DNA of 22,357 bases. It comes from VGWG01 sp964580075 (lineage in GTDB: Bacteria; Verrucomicrobiota; Kiritimatiellia; RFP12; JAAYNR01). This document shows positions 20,512 to 22,357 of this stretch, in pieces. The stretch is taken from assembly GCA_964580075.1 (NCBI GenBank), contig CAZOJL010000044.1, positions 1 through 22,357 of the forward strand. The letters run 5' to 3'. The notes beneath the pieces were generated by a model, which was given only the letters and a program-made list of their open reading frames with translations, was not told the origin of the DNA and ran no database searches. The stretch's first letter is position 1, and each line of letters starts with the position of its first letter. The position numbers were made by a program, and so were the translations under genes.

Positions 20512-20541
20512 ATAATACGTCTTTCGACGCACGTGTGTTGA
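20512..20541 (-). promoter_or_regulatory. Candidate sigma70-type promoter for the 2,106-residue protein
   Basis: On the - strand, TATTAT (20512-20517) matches the -10 consensus at 5 of 6 positions. TCAACA (20536-20541) matches the -35 consensus at 4 of 6, with an 18-base spacer. An A-tract (20542-20550) lies directly upstream like an UP element. The implied leader of about 20-25 bases contains the GAGGAG ribosome site. The palindrome cgtatacataatacg (20505-20519) overlaps the -10 and could be an operator. No transcription data support this. Confidence 0.5.
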
Positions 20542-20556
20542 TCTTTTTTTAGAAGG

Positions 20557-20586
20557 CGCTTGCAAAACCTACGGTTTGTGCAAGCG
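20557..20586. repeat. Imperfect palindrome with CGCTTGCAAAACC core
   Basis: The arm cgcttgcaaaacc (20557-20569) pairs with ggtttgtgcaagcg (20573-20586), with one mismatch or bulge and a 3-base loop. The core matches the palindromes at 21693 and 21815 on the other side of the pseudouridine synthase gene, so it appears to be one member of a repeat family. It lies in the divergent intergenic region and has no T-tract, so it is not a convincing terminator. Confidence 0.75.
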
Positions 20587-20641
20587 GAGGTTTCAGGTTT
20601 CAGGGTTTCAGGGTTCGGGGTTCGGGGTTCTGGGTTTGGGG
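20587..20641 (+). repeat. TTTCAGG / GGTTC short-repeat run and potential G-quadruplex
   Basis: Tandem TTTCAGG-like units grade into GGGGTTC units. The + strand carries six runs of three or more G (20603-20605, 20611-20613, 20617-20620, 20624-20627, 20632-20634, 20638-20641) separated by loops of 3-5 bases. This satisfies the usual sequence rule for an intramolecular G-quadruplex. It lies between two divergently transcribed genes, directly after the palindrome at 20557. Confidence 0.75.
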
Positions 20642-20647
20642 AAGCCG

Positions 20648-20662
20648 CCGGCCTGCGGCCGG
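20648..20662. repeat. Short perfect hairpin after the G-rich run
   Basis: The arm ccggcc (20648-20653) pairs perfectly with ggccgg (20657-20662) around a tgc loop. It follows the G-rich run directly and has no T-tract. Its function is unknown; it may be the far edge of the same repeat element. Confidence 0.5.
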
Positions 20663-20712
20663 ATGGGAAACAGGATTGTAACGGGCCCATTACGAGGATC
20701 GGTGGAAAGCCA

Positions 20713-20742
20713 TCGACACGTCATCCCGGACATTGCTACACT
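20713..20742 (+). promoter_or_regulatory. Candidate promoter for the RluA-family gene
   Basis: TCGACA (20713-20718, 5 of 6 to the -35 consensus) and TACACT (20737-20742, 4 of 6 to the -10) are separated by 18 bases. Transcription would begin near 20749. The TTG codon at 20733 would then be upstream of the transcript, which favours the ATG at 20772 as the real start. Confidence 0.42.
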
Positions 20743-20771
20743 TACCCGCGAGGAAGAAGGCGAGCGCGAGC

Positions 20772-21692
20772 ATGTATACCTGTCAGTTTGTGATTTCTTC
20801 GCAAGAGACCGGAATCCGCCTGGATGCGGCTGTGTTGGCGCGGTGTCCGGCGAGCCGGAAGGCCTTCGTCAGGCGGGCGATTCAGGCGGGCGGGGTGACG
20901 GTCAACGGCCGGGTTGCGGACAAGGGCGCCAAGCTGTGCGCCGGTGACGCGGTGCGTGTCTGTGAGCTGCCCGAAACGGGGGAGGTGCGCGTCCGCCCCG
21001 ATCCGGCTGTCGTTCTGAACGTGGTCTATGAGGATGCGGCCCTGATTGCGGTCAACAAGCCTGCGGCGATGGCCTGCCAACCGCTCGATCCCGACGAGAT
21101 GGGAACGGTCGCCAACGGCTTGGTCGCCCGGTATCCCGAACTTGCGGCTGTCGGCGATGCACCGCTCACGGCGGGCGTGCTCCACAGGCTCGACGGCGGA
21201 ACATCCGGGGTGATGCTGGCGGCGCGGACACAGGATGTTTTCGAAGCGATGCGCCGGCAGTTTCGTGACCGCGAGATCAGCAAACGCTATCTGGCGCTGG
21301 TCGCGGGCGTGGTGACGGAACCGGGGCGGCTGGAGCACGATCTCGCCCACCAACCCTCTTTTCGCGGACGCATGGTCGAAGCCGGCGCGGTTGCCCGCCC
21401 CGACCGGGTGATGCGGGCCGTAACCGATTACCGGGCTATCCGGCGGATTGGGGGGCGAACGCTGTTGGAGGTGATGATCCGCACCGGCGTGACTCACCAG
21501 ATTCGATGCCAACTGGCCCTGGCGGGGCATCCGATTGTTGGCGATACCCGCTACGGCGCTCCTGCAGAGGCCGGGTTTAACCGTCATTTTCTGCATGCGG
21601 AGGCGATCTGTTTCCGTCATCCGTTGACGGGCGAGAGGATCGAGATCACCGCGCCCCTGACGTCCGAACTCGAGAAGATGATTGACCCCTGA
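20772..21692 (+). CDS. RluA-family RNA pseudouridine synthase
   Basis: This 306-residue cytoplasmic enzyme would isomerise uridines to pseudouridine in rRNA or tRNA. The S4 RNA-binding domain occupies residues 1-65 (GIRLDAAVLARCPASRKAF, GGVTVNGRVADKG, AGD). The catalytic motif HRLDGGTSGV lies at 138-147, with Asp141 as the expected nucleophile, and the late motif RTGVTHQIRCQLALAGHP at 237-254. The usual GLVVHP-type segment is replaced by AAMACQPLDPDEMGT (98-112), so the enzyme belongs to a divergent subgroup and I do not assign RluC, RluD or another specificity. The ATG at 20772 is preferred over the in-frame TTG at 20733: family similarity begins right after it, purine-rich GAGGAAGAAGG (20750-20760) precedes it, and the TTG lies within the predicted promoter. 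Palindromic repeats flank the gene on both sides. Confidence 0.9.
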   Translation: MYTCQFVISSQETGIRLDAAVLARCPASRKAFVRRAIQAGGVTVNGRVADKGAKLCAGDAVRVCELPETGEVRVRPDPAVVLNVVYEDAALIAVNKPAAMACQPLDPDEMGTVANGLVARYPELAAVGDAPLTAGVLHRLDGGTSGVMLAARTQDVFEAMRRQFRDREISKRYLALVAGVVTEPGRLEHDLAHQPSFRGRMVEAGAVARPDRVMRAVTDYRAIRRIGGRTLLEVMIRTGVTHQIRCQLALAGHPIVGDTRYGAPAEAGFNRHFLHAEAICFRHPLTGERIEITAPLTSELEKMIDP

Positions 21693-21719
21693 GGCGCTTG
21701 CAGAACCCCTGCAAGCGCC
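21693..21719. repeat. Palindrome with GCGCTTGCA core directly after the pseudouridine synthase stop
   Basis: Perfect 11-bp arms, ggcgcttgcag (21693-21703) and ctgcaagcgcc (21709-21719), surround a 5-base loop and begin at the base after the TGA. The core matches the palindromes at 20557 and 21815. There is no T-tract, so if it stops or stabilises the transcript it does so as a 3' hairpin, not as a standard intrinsic terminator. Confidence 0.82.
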
Positions 21720-21733
21720 CGGTTCGGGTTTCA

Positions 21734-21813
21734 GTGTTCAGGTTTCAGGAAGACGCAACATCGTGTGGTTGCAGGCGTTTCTTCCAGACACCCGAAACCT
21801 GACACCTGAACAC
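21734..21813. repeat. Long imperfect inverted repeat with TTCAGG-type arms
   Basis: The arm gtgttcaggtttcagg (21734-21749) is the reverse complement of cctgacacctgaacac (21798-21813) at 15 of 16 positions. Between them a second imperfect stem is possible (gcaac at 21755-21759 with gttgc at 21768-21772; gaag at 21749-21752 with cttc at 21781-21784). No ORF or promoter explains it. Together with the two flanking palindromes it resembles a small non-coding repeat element. Confidence 0.7.
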
Positions 21814-21814
21814 T

Positions 21815-21843
21815 CCGCTTGCAAAACGGGGTTTTGCAAGCGG
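21815..21843. repeat. Perfect palindrome with CCGCTTGCAAAAC arms
   Basis: The arms ccgcttgcaaaac (21815-21827) and gttttgcaagcgg (21831-21843) are perfect 13-bp complements around a ggg loop. This is the cleanest copy of the family also seen at 20557 and 21693. It lies beyond the bS21 terminator on the - strand, so it is probably outside that transcript. Confidence 0.85.
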
Positions 21844-21857
21844 CTCCCCTGAAAAGA

Positions 21858-21889
21858 CAAACGCCACGGTGGCTTCACCGTGGCGTTTG
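21858..21889 (-). terminator. Intrinsic terminator of rpsU
   Basis: A perfect 14-bp stem (caaacgccacggtg at 21858-21871 with caccgtggcgtttg at 21876-21889) with a 4-base loop lies 24 bp past the rpsU stop. Read on the - strand, it is followed by TCTTTTC. The strong stem and T-rich tail make it a good Rho-independent terminator. Transcripts arriving from the + strand may also be slowed, but no comparable T-tract exists on that side. Confidence 0.88.
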
Positions 21890-21913
21890 GTTGCAATCCG
21901 ATCAGCGGCGGCT

Positions 21914-22114
21914 TCACACCAGAGTGGGCGTGTTACGGCGGGAGAACAAGCGCGAACGCGCTCGCGCCGACTTGCGGCGTTTCTTCTCGCAAGGCTTTTC
22001 GAAATAGCGGTTGGCGCGGAGTTGCTTCATCAGCCCCTCCTTGTCCATGACCTTTTTCAGCCGCTTCAGCGCGCGCTCGACAGCCTCACCCTTCTTCAGT
22101 TTGATCTGAACCAT
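21914..22114 (-). CDS. rpsU: Small ribosomal subunit protein bS21
   Basis: This 66-residue basic protein matches bS21 in length and sequence: an N-terminal strand (VQIKLKKGEAVERALKRLKK), a central EGLMKQLRANRYFEKPCEKK segment containing the YEKP-type family signature, and an Arg-Lys-rich tail (KKRRKSARARSRLF). bS21 sits on the 30S platform near the anti-Shine-Dalgarno end of 16S rRNA and helps start translation. The ATG at 22112-22114 is preceded on the - strand by a G-rich GAGGGGGTG ribosome site about 8 bases away. It has its own predicted promoter and terminator, so it is probably monocistronic. The tail after the basic region (SRRNTPTLV) is a little longer than in short homologues. Confidence 0.95.
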   Translation of the reverse strand: MVQIKLKKGEAVERALKRLKKVMDKEGLMKQLRANRYFEKPCEKKRRKSARARSRLFSRRNTPTLV

Positions 22115-22194
22115 CCGAATTCACCCCCTCGACAACCTGGGATCGTCGCGCGCTGCTTCGTGCGGCACGCCGTCCGGTGGGTTGTTGACCTCCC

Positions 22195-22224
22195 AGAATA
22201 CCATAACGTGCGTGTTCCATGCAA
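22195..22224 (-). promoter_or_regulatory. Candidate sigma70-type promoter for rpsU
   Basis: On the - strand TTGCAT (22219-22224) and TATTCT (22195-22200) are spaced by 18 bases, upstream of rpsU and after the stop of the preceding gene. The leader to the rpsU ATG would be about 75 bases, long enough for feedback control, though no defined structure was identified there. Confidence 0.45.
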
Positions 22225-22247
22225 CGTATTTTTGGGGGTTTCTTTCT

Positions 22248-22357
22248 CTATTTTCCCATCAGCGCATTGACAATCAGGCGGTCCAGCTCCTCGTAGTCCC
22301 GGGCCGCGACGAGCGCATCCACGGTCTTCGCGTTCAGGCCGCGCACGACCTTGAGCA
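22248..22357 (-). CDS. C-terminal end of an unidentified protein (5' end outside window)
   Basis: An open - strand frame enters from the right edge and stops at TAG (22248-22250), giving 36 complete codons. The visible end reads as alpha-helical and charged (LNAKTVDALVAARDYEEL, then DRLIVNALMGK). I do not recognise the family, and the fragment is too short for a functional call. It is co-directional with rpsU, 133 bp upstream of it. Coding status rests on the continuous frame, the normal codon use and the plausible two-helix ending. Confidence 0.6.
   Translation of the reverse strand, partial: LKVVRGLNAKTVDALVAARDYEELDRLIVNALMGK

Noticed and set aside
20733..20771. TTG at 20733 as the start of the pseudouridine synthase
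   Set aside because: It would add 13 non-family residues, has no clear ribosome site, and lies inside the predicted promoter spacer. The ATG at 20772 starts where the S4 domain alignment begins.

Overview
The window is high-GC, densely coded bacterial DNA. A giant secreted-type protein alternates LamG domains with Asp-rich calcium-type repeats and ends in a tail of the form seen on many Verrucomicrobiota-type surface proteins. A second, 2,106-residue membrane-anchored protein of unknown family and a PilT-type motor lie beside it. This suggests the Planctomycetota-Verrucomicrobiota group, with Kiritimatiellota or Verrucomicrobiota most likely. That placement is inferred from protein style only; there is no rRNA or clear taxonomic marker. 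Two 100-N runs show a scaffolded draft, possibly metagenomic, assembly.

Region 1 (1-12053, + strand) is one enormous gene, open at the left edge of the window. It looks like three genes only because two N spacers were placed between contigs that actually overlap, by 55 bp and by 22 bp. Removing each spacer plus one copy of its overlap restores a single frame of at least 3,924 codons. The product is built from a repeated unit: a LamG domain, a short connector (FDDG...EDF) and an Asp-rich thrombospondin-type-3-like calcium block. Other domains are inserted between these parts: a beta-sandwich, an Ig-like domain, a YfaP/DUF2135-like domain and a complete subtilisin-type protease with its prodomain. 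A strong intrinsic terminator follows.

Region 2 (12156-14122, + strand) is a two-gene operon. It holds a PilT-family pilus-retraction ATPase, overlapped by 4 bp by a cyclic-nucleotide-binding plus GAF-like protein that has no DNA-binding domain. Region 3 (14162-20482, - strand) converges on it. It encodes a 2,106-residue protein with a signal peptide, at least six divergent copies of an unrecognised ~130-residue beta-rich repeat, a central group of four membrane helices and a C-terminal membrane anchor.

Region 4 (20483-22357) contains a divergent promoter region, an RluA-family pseudouridine synthase and, on the - strand, ribosomal protein bS21 with its own promoter and terminator. The last 36 codons of an unidentified gene run off the right edge. 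The intergenic DNA on both sides of the pseudouridine synthase carries related palindromes with a CGCTTGCA core and TTTCAGG-type runs, a probable dispersed repeat family. One stretch is also a predicted G-quadruplex. No tRNA, rRNA, CRISPR array or transposase was seen. The giant LamG protein, the PilT operon and the large anchored protein together suggest a surface adhesion and motility locus, but only gene proximity supports that link.
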